Assembly (NCBI RefSeq): GCF_964340395.1 | Contig: NC_135569.1 | Span: 15,913,519-15,923,518 of the forward strand | From: Glandiceps talaboti | Taxonomy: Eukaryota; Hemichordata; Enteropneusta; Spengelidae | Length of the DNA: 10,000 bases | Reading direction: 5' to 3' | In this document: positions 1 to 7,505 of the stretch, one piece after another | How the letters are laid out: every line of letters begins with the position of its first letter | Position numbering within the stretch: position 1 is the stretch's first letter | Position numbers and translations under genes: made by a program | The notes under the pieces: model-generated | Told to the model about the DNA's origin: nothing | Databases searched by the model: none | The model's input: the letters and a program-made list of their open reading frames with translations, nothing else

Positions 1-256
1 CAATCAATCGATGTTTGATTTTATTACAGAGATCAATTCATATCTGATCTGGTGCAGACATGGCAGTGTTATGATTGATTATTAATTGATTGATTATTTA
101 TTTATTAATTTATTTATTTATTTACTGATTGATACGTTATTTTATTACAGAGATCAATTCCTATCCCATCCATTGCAGACATGCCAGTTTTACGATTAAT
201 TGATTGATTGATTGATTGATTGATTACTGATTGATTGATGTTTTATTTTATTACAG
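1..256 (+). repeat. Upstream intron end: triplicated acceptor/exon-start with ATTG/ATTT spacers
   Basis: Three copies of a block made of TTTTATTACAG plus the first 43 exon bases occur, with exon-like starts at 30, 151 and 257; the third is the real exon. Against the real exon the copy at 151-193 has about 7 differences in 43, and the copy at 30-72 about 10. In the exon frame the first copy reads DQFISDLVQTWQCYD then TGA at 76-78, and the second DQFLSHPLQTCQFYD then TAA at 197-199. Between the copies lie GATT/ATTT-type simple repeats (about 72-130 and 193-240). This looks like local tandem duplication driven by the simple repeat. Confidence 0.85.
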
Positions 257-428
257 AGATCAATTTCTATCCCATCCAGTACAGACTTGGCAATTTTATA
301 TCCATGCCTTACAAAGAGTGGACATCAGTTCTGTTGAAGGTCAGACCAGTCGTTTCTCCCTGATACTACGTGGTACCCAGGCATCACGACTTGTGCAGTG
401 TTTCTCTTCACATCCACAAGAGATGCAG
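257..428 (+). CDS. NPHP4: NPHP4 coding exon (fifth from the end)
   Basis: The acceptor is TTTTATTACAG at 246-256 and the donor is CAG|GTGATT after 428. The first base completes a codon begun in the previous, unseen exon; the frame then reads 57 residues from [11 protein letters not shown] to SSHPQEMQ. Diagnostic stretches are [24 protein letters not shown] and SSHPQE, which match the vertebrate NPHP4 segment before the last Ig-like/MSP-like region. The exon ends in phase 0. The frame is also open upstream to an ATG at 231, but that ATG lies in GATT simple repeat within the intron and is not a start. The first 43 bases of this exon are repeated twice upstream, at 30-72 and 151-193. Those copies hit stops soon after, so 257 is the acceptor that gives a long frame. 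Confidence 0.92.
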
Positions 429-666
429 GTGATTATTACTTTACAAACTTAAACGTGTCACAATCAATGTTGTGGCCGAAATAGAAATTTTGTGAAATCT
501 ACAACAAAAAACTGCATAACTCTGGCATTACAATGATAACAATATTATCACCTGAAAGAGTGACATCTCAGTGATTTGACAGAAATCTTTAATATCGACC
601 TTGCTACTCTCTCAGTAAATTATTTACAGTGTAACCGTCTACTCAAATAATTCTACATCATCCAAT

Positions 667-880
667 GAAAATGTAGCAGTGCTAGTCAGAATTATTTGTA
701 AATCCAGATAATAAAATATAGCAATGATAATAAAATATTTATCATGACAGATAATAAAAATGTAGCAATGTTAGTAAAGATATTTATCATGACAGATAAT
801 AAAATGTTGTAAGGTTAGTAAAGATGTTTGTCAGCTAAATACCAAAATGTAGCAATGTTAATAAGATATTTATCAAGCCA
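667..880 (+). repeat. Degenerate minisatellite, about five copies of a ~45-bp unit
   Basis: Units begin with AAAATGTAGCAATG-like sequence near 667, 713, 757, 801 and 844, and continue with TTAGTAAAGATATTTATCATGA-like sequence and CAGATAAT. The middle units are the most alike; the first and last are diverged and vary in length by a few bases. It lies within the first intron of the window. No function is apparent. Confidence 0.75.
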
Positions 881-1900
881 GTGTTCTCCCCAGGATTTGT
901 TGAAAGGATATCGGCCCATTAGCATAAATTAGCATATATTTACATAACAAAATAATTATATTCCTGAGTAACTTAATGATAAAGTACACCATAATATCAA
1001 AGAAGTAGTGCATGTACATGGCCAAAGGAAAGTTGAAGGCCAATTTATAACTACAAAATATTAGCCCCAATAAGAAACTCATAACAGTTTTTTAAAGCAG
1101 TGTTAACGATTATTATTCTTAGCTGAAATTATTTGAATCTAAACGTCCACAGATAAATTAGACTTTCAAAACATGAAAAGTTTGTGTACAGCTACCTGCA
1201 GACATCATGTTAGTCCGAAATTCATGATTTACATGACTTACTATACCTCCCTATTGAGGACTTCAAAAACTCGCGATAGTTTGTGACGTCATGGCAGCCA
1301 TATTGGAAAATCCATGCTTTCATCGTAGTCATACAATGTATAAGTCTACAATGTCAAACTACAAACTAAACGTGTTTTCAGAGTAAAATTGAACATGAAA
1401 CTGATAATCACAGATAACATCGCCACTTTATCGAAAGGTACATTAGTCTGTTCAACTCTTTTCATGACATTGAAGAATGCACATGCTTTTGGGTTGAGAC
1501 ATACTCGGTGTTACTCAGTCACTCATAGAAAATTAACTAGACACTGAATGCCAACTTCATGAGTTTGTCAAACTTTTATACTTTATACCAAAATGGCACG
1601 GCATCGTTTGATTTTATAGTTGTCAAAATCTGGCAGTTCTGACATTCTTCTAAAGTCAAACCGACGTTACAGATAGGCTGTTTTTGCCTTTGATTTACCG
1701 AAAGCTGTTGTACCGTAGTATGAGTCACACTACCATTAGCGAGTTTATGCATTTTACTCCTATCGAAAACAATACTGACGGCAAACTTCAATTTACTGAA
1801 CCCTAAGCAATCTGATAGCGTATCGGGACAACTGATCACGTATCGGCAAAAATTAAAGGATATTGGGCCCGATACGCTAAAATTCACTATTGATGATCAT
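880..1900. mobile_element. Possible decayed inserted element inside the intron
   Basis: Two related segments bracket this stretch in the same orientation: AAAGGATATCGGCCC at 903-917 and AAAGGATATTGGGCCC at 1855-1870, each followed by a TTAGC/TACGC-type A-rich end. From about 1260 to 1890 the sequence has many CpG steps, unlike the CpG-poor intron around it. It contains TGACGTCA (1284-1291) followed by GGCAGCCATATTGG, a combination I associate with dispersed repeats in animal genomes. A 103-codon minus-strand open frame (1576-1887) overlaps it, beginning MNFSVSGPISF; the other bracket read on the minus strand also gives GPISF. I see no transposase motif, clear terminal repeats or target-site duplication, so element type and exact ends are unknown. 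Confidence 0.4.
1816..1879. repeat. Perfect 12-bp inverted repeat (TAGCGTATCGGG / CCCGATACGCTA)
   Basis: TAGCGTATCGGG at 1816-1827 is the exact reverse complement of CCCGATACGCTA at 1868-1879, separated by 40 bases. A third partial copy, ACGTATCGG, is at 1838-1846. The sequence is CpG-containing and stands out in this AT-rich intron. It could be a subterminal repeat or protein-binding array of the putative inserted element; the function is not known. Confidence 0.7.
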
Positions 1901-1960
1901 TGTTAGTAGTAGTTGTATCACTATTCATGCATTTTCTATTTCTTATTTTTACTTGTGTAG

Positions 1961-2069
1961 ATTGCACCATCAGATGCGTTTATGTTGGTAGCTAATTCAG
2001 TGCATGAAATCCACATTGGTGTGAGACCAACGGCAGTCGGCAGTAAATTCATGTACATTAATGTTGTTG
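1961..2069 (+). CDS. NPHP4: NPHP4 coding exon (fourth from the end)
   Basis: The acceptor ends TTGTGTAG at 1960 and the donor is GTATCC from 2070. The 109 bases encode 36 residues plus the first base of an Asp codon. They read IAPSDAFMLVANSVHEIHIG, followed by VRPTAVGSKFMYINVV. The VHEIHIGVRP and GSKFMYIN parts correspond to the LHVGVRP and GSRFVHLN part of vertebrate NPHP4. It was too short and too fragmented to stand out as an open frame, and was found by following the protein family order and checking splice phase. The predicted strand pattern of short hydrophobic runs fits the beta-sandwich domains near the protein's C-terminus. Confidence 0.92.
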
Positions 2070-2632
2070 GTATCCTTATAACTTGTATGCTAGTTGTATA
2101 GCACAGTCAAATCAGTTTATAAACCAACAGGTTTCTCTTCTTCACTCGACCATGCTGTTGTTTTCTACTACCCTACCCCCCCCCCCCCCCCCCTTACCAT
2201 GCTGTTGTTTTCTACCCCCGAGATTTTGAGATCCTGTAAACACAAAAATGTGTGCTCACACTCTCACTTTCAGGCACTCCCACTGATAAAAACAAACACA
2301 ATTGCAGCGTAAAAATGAGCAATAAGTTTAAGAAAATGTATGGGTTACTGGTTTAATACACAGTCATTTCTGTGAAACAATCATTTGAGCATATGTTGAC
2401 TTTGACCTTTGTGCATCCCCCCCCCCCCTTATTAAATTCGGTTTTAATCTTACAGCGACATTTCATGCATTTAAGTGTTATTTGCAAACCATCACGCTAT
2501 GAATGAGGTGACTCTCTCTCAATGTCTAATGAAACACCTTAACTCAGTTTAATTTTACAGTGACATTACAAAAGTTTTATAACAATGTTCATATCAGTTT
2601 ATCATAAAACACCTTAACTCAATTATTCTCAG
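2070..2632 (+). other. NPHP4 intron (563 bp) with C homopolymers and short direct repeats
   Basis: The donor is GTATCC at 2070 and the acceptor ends at 2632. A run of 18 C (2176-2193) lies between two identical 20-base copies (2149-2168 and 2196-2215, ACCATGCTGTTG...), and a second run of 12 C is at 2417-2428. AAACACCTTAACTCA occurs at 2532-2546 and again at 2607-2621, the second copy leading straight into the real acceptor. A frame at 2094-2312 reads through the C run and is not a gene. Confidence 0.85.
2149..2215 (+). repeat. 20-bp direct repeat flanking an 18-C homopolymer
   Basis: Two exact copies of a 20-base sequence starting ACCATGCTGTTG lie at 2149-2168 and 2196-2215, period 47. The poly-C run at 2176-2193 sits between them and each copy is followed by a C-rich stretch. 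This fits a small tandem duplication followed by C-tract growth. The run length may be uncertain in sequencing. Confidence 0.85.
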
Positions 2633-2751
2633 ATACTGAATATCATCAGTTGATAAGGTCATGGTTGGTCTGTGTCACCTGTAGACAGCCAATCATATCC
2701 AAGGCATTTGAACTTCAATTGCCAGTTGGTGGCGGTAAAGGAAGTAACAAG
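2633..2751 (+). CDS. NPHP4: NPHP4 coding exon (third from the end)
   Basis: The acceptor is ATTATTCTCAG ending at 2632 and the donor is AAG|GTATGA after 2751. The first two bases, AT, complete the Asp codon opened in the preceding exon. The following 39 codons include [20 protein letters not shown], then AFELQL and GGGKGSNK. The family has SWLVCLCCRQPLISKAFE and GEGKGVNK at this place, so the assignment is firm. The exon ends in phase 0 exactly at the conserved Lys that precedes RITYTNPYP. The upstream intron contains two other TTACAG acceptor-like sites, at 2450-2455 and 2555-2560, which do not continue this frame. Confidence 0.94.
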
Positions 2752-3105
<354 letters not shown>

Positions 3106-3201
3106 CGTATCACCTACACCAATCCATATCCCTCCAAGAAAATCTTTAACCTGAGATGTAACAGAGATGACTTGTTGCAGTTTAAAGAAACAAGAATTGA
3201 G
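3106..3201 (+). CDS. NPHP4: NPHP4 coding exon (second from the end)
   Basis: The acceptor is CTGTCTACAG ending at 3105 and the donor is GAG|GTAAGA after 3201, a near-consensus site. The 96 bases are exactly 32 codons in phase 0, beginning RITYTNPYPSKKIF and ending FKETRIE. RITYTNPYPS is the most recognisable signature in this window and is essentially identical in vertebrate NPHP4, where it lies in the last Ig-like/MSP-like domain. The exon is flanked by hostile repeats: the TC microsatellite ends about 100 bases upstream, and a foldback element begins about 9 bases after the exon end. Confidence 0.95.
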
Positions 3202-3210
3202 GTAAGACTA

Positions 3211-3507
3211 TTAACAGGGAAAGTAAACAAATGAATTGGATTAATAACACTTGGCACAGCATGTTGGAACAGCAGAAACTTGTATTAAATTTCATGGTTT
3301 AATAAGAACAGTTTTATGGCCTCTTTATGTGTACATGAAATGCCAGGGGAACTGGAAATTTGTTTTTGAACATGAACTACTATGTAAATAGGCCATGTAC
3401 TTGTTCTTATCAAATGATGGAATGTAATACAAGTCTCTGTACTTCCAACATACATGTACTGTGCCAAGTGTTATTAATCCAGTTCATTTGTTTACTTTCC
3501 CTGTTTG
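3211..3507. mobile_element. Foldback, MITE-like inverted-repeat element
   Basis: The outer arms are 47 bases each, 3213-3259 (AACAGGGAAAGTAAACAAAT...) and 3459-3505, reverse complements with a single mismatch. The complementarity continues inward with small gaps (for example ACTTGTATTAAATTTCAT at 3278-3295 against its partner near 3423-3436, and ATGGCCTCTTTA against TAAATAGGCCAT), so the whole ~297 bp can fold into one hairpin centred near 3360. TA dinucleotides at 3209-3210 and 3508-3509 flank it symmetrically and could be a Tc1/mariner-type TA target duplication, but with two bases this is weak. No coding capacity is seen, so it would be non-autonomous. The left end lies about 9 bases after the exon border at 3201. 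Confidence 0.75.
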
Positions 3508-3755
3508 TAACAGGTTCTGTTCGTCCACGGTCTGGTCAACAGTTGTACTTGTCAGTCATTATTCTATTCAATGGAAGAGAAAGACTTGAAAAACAAACTT
3601 TACAAAAAAGTTATATTTAATCAATTGTATTTTTACCTAGTTAGTTTATCATCAGTTTAAATCTGCATTGTCAACACTCTGTGATTCACATGACTAAAAC
3701 CAATATCCGGAGGATTTTTGCTGAATTGTTAGACAGTCTCCACAGATACAGATCA

Positions 3756-6407
3756 CAGTACATCACACTTGCCATCATGCATATACCCTGAAGTACATCA
3801 CACTTGCCGTCATACATATACCCTGAAGTACATCACACTTGCCGTCATGCATATACCCTGAAGTACATCACACTTGCCGTCATGCATATACCCTGAAGTA
3901 CATCACACTTGCCATCATGCATATACCCTGAAGTACATCACACTTGCCATCATGCATATACCCTGAAGTACATCACACTTGCCGTCATACATATACCCTG
4001 AAGTACATCACACTTGCCGTCATGTATATACCCTTAAGTACATCACACTTGCCGTCATGTATATACCCTTAAGTACATCACACTTGCCATCATGCATATA
4101 CCCTTAAGTACATCACACTTGCCGTCATGTATATACCCTTAAGTACATCACACTTGCCATCATGCATATACCCTTAAGTACATCACACTTGCTGTCATGC
4201 ATATACCCTTAAGTACATCACACTTGCCGTCATGTATATACCCTTAAGTACATCACACTTGCTGTCATGCATATACCCTTAAGTACATCACACTTGCCGT
4301 CATGTATATACCCTTAAGTACATCACACTTGCCATCATGCATATACCCTTAAGTACATCACACTTGCCGTCATGCATATACCCTGAAGTACATCACACTT
4401 GCCGTCATGTATATACCCTTAAGTACATCACACTTGCCATCATGCATATACCCTGAAGTACATCACACTTGCCATCATGCATATACCCTTAAGTACATCA
4501 CACTTGCCGTCATGCATATACCCTGAAGTACATCACACTTGCCGTCATGTATATACCCTTAAGTACATCACACTTGCCGTCATGTATATACCCTTAAGTA
4601 CATCACACTTGCCGTCATGTATATACCCTTAAGTACATCACACTTGCCATCATGCATATACCCTGAAGTACATCACACTTGCCGTCATGCATATACCCTG
4701 AAGTACATCACACTTGCCGTCATGCATATACCCTGAAGTACATCACACTTGCCGCCATGCATATACCCTGAAGTACATCACACTTGCCGTCATGCATATA
4801 CCCGGAAGTACATCACACTTGCCGTCATGCATATACCCTGAAGTACATCACACTTGACATCATGCATATACCCTGAAGTACATCACACTTGCCGTCATGC
4901 ATATACCCTGAAGTACATCACACTTGCCATCATGCATATACCCTGAAGTACATCACACTTGCCGTCATGTATATACCCTTAAGTACATCACACTTGCCGT
5001 CATGTATATACCCTTAAGTACATCACACTTGCCGTCATACATATACCCTGTAGTACATCACACTTGCCATCATACATATACCCTGAAGTACATCACACTT
5101 GCCGTCATGTATATACCCTGAAGTACATCACACTTGCCGTCATACATATACCCTGAAGTACATCACACTTGTCGTCATACATATACCCTGAAGTACATCA
5201 CACTTGCCGTCATGCATATACCCTGAAGTACATCACACTTGCCGTCATGTATATACCCTGAAGTACATCACACTTGCCATCATGCATATACCCTGAAGTA
5301 CATCACACTTGCCGTCATGTATATACCCTGAAGTACATCACACTTGCCATCATGCATATACCCTGAAGTACATCACACTTGCCGTCATACATATACCCTG
5401 AAGTACATCACACTTGCCGTCATGCATATACCCTGAAGTACATCACACTTGCCGTCATGCATATACCCTGAAGTAGATCACACTTGCCGTCATGTATATA
5501 CCCTGAAGTACATCACACTTGCCATCATGCATATACCCTGAAGTACATCACACTTGCCGTCATGTATATACCCTGAAGTACATCACACTTGCCATCATGC
5601 ATATACCCTGAAGTACATCACACTTGCTGTCATGCATATACCCTGAAGTAGATCACACTTGCCGTCATGTATATACCCTGAAGTACATCACACTTGCCAT
5701 CATGCATATACCCTGAAGTACATCACACTTGCCGTCATGTATATACCCTGAAGTACATCACACTTGCCATCATGCATATACCCTGAAGTACATCACACTT
5801 GCCGTCATACATATACCCTGAAGTACATCACACTTGCCGTCATGCATATACCCTGAAGTACATCACACTTGCCGTCATGCATATACCCTGAAGTACATCA
5901 CACTTGCCGTCATGTATATACCCTGAAGTACATCACACTTGCCGTCATGCATATACCCTGAAGTACATCACACTTGCCGTCATGCATATACCCTGAAGTA
6001 CATCACACTTGCCGTCATGTATATACCCTGAAGTACATCACACTTGCTGTCATGCATATACCCTGAAGTAGATCACACTTGCCATCATGCATATACCCTG
6101 AAGTACATCACACTTGCCATCATGCATATACCCTGAAGTACATCACACTTGCCGTCATACATATACCCTGAAGTACATCACACTTGCCGTCATGCATATA
6201 CCCTGAAGTACATCACACTTGCCGTCATGCATATACCCTGAAGTACATCACACTTGCCGTCATGTATATACCCTGAAGTACATCACACTTGCTGTCATGC
6301 ATATACCCTGAAGTACATCACACTTGCCGTCATGCATATACCCTGAAGTAGATCACACTTGCCATCATGCATATACCCTGAAGTACATCACACTTGCCGT
6401 CATGCAT
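3756..6407 (+). repeat. 35-bp tandem array, 76 copies (intronic minisatellite)
   Basis: The unit is AAGTACATCACACTTGCC + GTCATGCATATACCCTG. Unit starts fall at 3756, 3791, 3826 ... 6381 in exact 35-base steps with no insertion or deletion; the last unit is partial (27 bases). Variation is limited to a few sites: GCCGT/GCCAT/GCTGT, CATGC/CATAC/CATGT, CCCTG/CCCTT, and GTACATC/GTAGATC in four units (5471, 5646, 6066, 6346). The unit is not a multiple of three and stops occur, so it does not code. It fills 80 per cent of the last NPHP4 intron. Rare singletons include GACAT (unit at 4841), GCCGC (4736), CCCGG (4771) and TAGTA (5051). Confidence 0.98.
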
Positions 6408-6500
6408 CATGGGTCTCTGTTATAGGATTTAGAAGTCTAATTTCCTAGTATGTTCTAACTGACACAAATGTCTGATGTCAAAATTTGATGTCAATTTCAG

Positions 6501-6641
6501 ATTGGTGCAAGTGAAACGTATACTATTGGACTTCGGTTTACTCCAAGTCAGGTTCCTGGAAGTGCAGAAATCCTCATCTTTATCAATGATTCAGAAGACA
6601 AAAATGAAGAAACTTTCTCAGTCAAGGCTATCTACATGTAA
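6501..6641 (+). CDS. NPHP4: NPHP4 terminal coding exon with stop codon
   Basis: The acceptor is GTCAATTTCAG ending at 6500. The exon has 46 codons followed by TAA at 6639-6641, and ends ...FSVKAIYM. It begins [17 protein letters not shown] and includes [15 protein letters not shown]; the human counterpart has GGGETYTIGLQFAPSQ and EILIYINDHEDKNEE. Protein length at the C-terminus matches the family almost residue for residue, so the stop is the natural one. A second open frame, read from an ATG at 6475 to 6699, overlaps this exon in another phase; it shows no family resemblance and is a shadow. The exon lies only 93 bases after the end of the 35-bp array. Confidence 0.95.
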   Translation: MGASETYTIGLRFTPSQVPGSAEILIFINDSEDKNEETFSVKAIYM

Positions 6642-7505
6642 AGATATGTGTGTGAGAATGAGATGTGGTCATGTCTGGAGTGCTGGGGCTGTGGTTTAAC
6701 CAATGTGCAGCTGAAACCATTAAGATAGTATGTGCCTTAAAAACAGACATCTTGAAAATGACTGTTACTTTGTTCTAGAAAACTCCAACCTATTCTCAGT
6801 TAAAATCAAGAAAAAAAATCAGGGGTCACCATACAAATATTTGAAATATAGATCATAATGATATGAAAATTAAGCTAATTATTAGAATCCAATATGGCCA
6901 CCAAATATTATGTTAACTCTATTGAAAAACAAGATGATGAAACCCAGATTTCTTTTTATCAAAAGGACAAGCTTTAATTTGGCAAAATTTTGATATCTTT
7001 GATTTCCTGAGAAAATTGTTCCCTAGGTACATCATTAATGCTGCTAAAAACCTAATATATACCGGTAGACCAGTTGTATAGTGTAGATAAGATGATATGT
7101 TATAGATTGTAGGACAGTACAGGGTGTGATCACTATTCATTGAGGGTTGAAAAGTCAGTATATGATTACAACATGAAGTGTATTTTGATTATTTCTCTAC
7201 TTTTGTGTCAAACACTGTGCCAAGCACATTGACAAATTTATAGGGTGAATTGTGTGGCTTTACCAAATCTACAAAGTATGAAGAGTTTATAAATACCACT
7301 TTTTTGACATTGTCATCACTATACATCATATATCTTTAACTGAAAATTCATCTGTGGTTGTAAATCATATTATCAAAGACTGAAGAAGTGTGGTCAACAA
7401 TTTCAGGTACAATTTTCAAGTTTGTGTTTGGAACAAATGTTCAATTTGATAATGTCCACATCATACATGTTTGTTTTCTCCTTTAATAAAAGTGTTCACA
7501 AATGT
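6642..7505 (+). other. Probable NPHP4 3' UTR
   Basis: After the TAA at 6639-6641 no further family-matching sequence is found, so the transcript should end downstream. The first canonical AATAAA is at 7485-7490, followed by GT-containing sequence (AGTGTTCACAAATGTTCG), giving a 3' UTR of roughly 860-880 bases. The stretch is AT-rich with no open frame of interest; the minus-strand frame at 6919-7140 is not supported. The actual cleavage site is unknown. Confidence 0.5.
7485..7490 (+). terminator. Candidate polyadenylation signal AATAAA
   Basis: This is the first AATAAA after the NPHP4 stop codon, about 845 bases downstream, with TG-containing sequence after it. Further AATAAA hexamers occur at 7850, 7902, 8626 and 9075, but the first two are parts of a repeat. 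The choice is by position only. Confidence 0.45.

Larger units (their letters stand above)
429..1960 (+). other. NPHP4 intron (1,532 bp)
   Basis: The intron is bounded by GTGATT at 429 and TTGTGTAG at 1960. 429-660 is AT-rich with nothing I can assign. It then holds a short minisatellite (667-880), an AT-rich stretch and a CpG-richer segment (about 1240-1890), each listed separately. The minus-strand open frames at 873-1082 and 1576-1887 are not supported as genes. Confidence 0.85.
3202..6500 (+). other. NPHP4 last intron (3,299 bp), mostly repeats
   Basis: The donor is GTAAGA at 3202 and the acceptor GTCAATTTCAG ends at 6500. The intron holds, in order, a foldback element (3211-3507), about 250 bases of unremarkable AT-rich sequence (3508-3755), the 35-bp tandem array (3756-6407), and 93 bases of ordinary sequence before the last exon. 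Open frames in it (3285-3467 minus, 3360-3620 plus, 4924-5121 plus) come from the foldback and the array. Confidence 0.93.

Noticed and set aside
231-256. ATG at 231 as a translation start for the first exon
   Set aside because: It lies in GATT simple repeat upstream of a good acceptor; the exon continues a protein whose N-terminal part must lie upstream.
1576-1887. Minus-strand 103-codon frame as a host gene
   Set aside because: No recognised domain, no splice or promoter context, and it overlaps the suspected inserted element. Mentioned only as a possible element fragment.
4924-5121. Repetitive protein frame (MPSCIYPEVHHTC...)
   Set aside because: It exists only because stops are absent for a few 35-bp units in one frame; the frame closes elsewhere in the same array.
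3756-6407. CRISPR-like array (regular repeats at fixed spacing)
   Set aside because: The whole 35-bp period is conserved with no unique spacers, and it lies in an intron of an animal gene. It is a minisatellite.
6475-6699. Plus-strand frame [10 protein letters not shown]...
   Set aside because: Overlaps the terminal NPHP4 exon in the wrong phase; the correct phase matches the family and ends at 6641.
6882-6906. CCAATATGGCCACC as a pair with the GCCATATTGG motif at 1297-1306
   Set aside because: Only about ten bases are shared, which is expected by chance for such a motif in 10 kb of AT-rich DNA.
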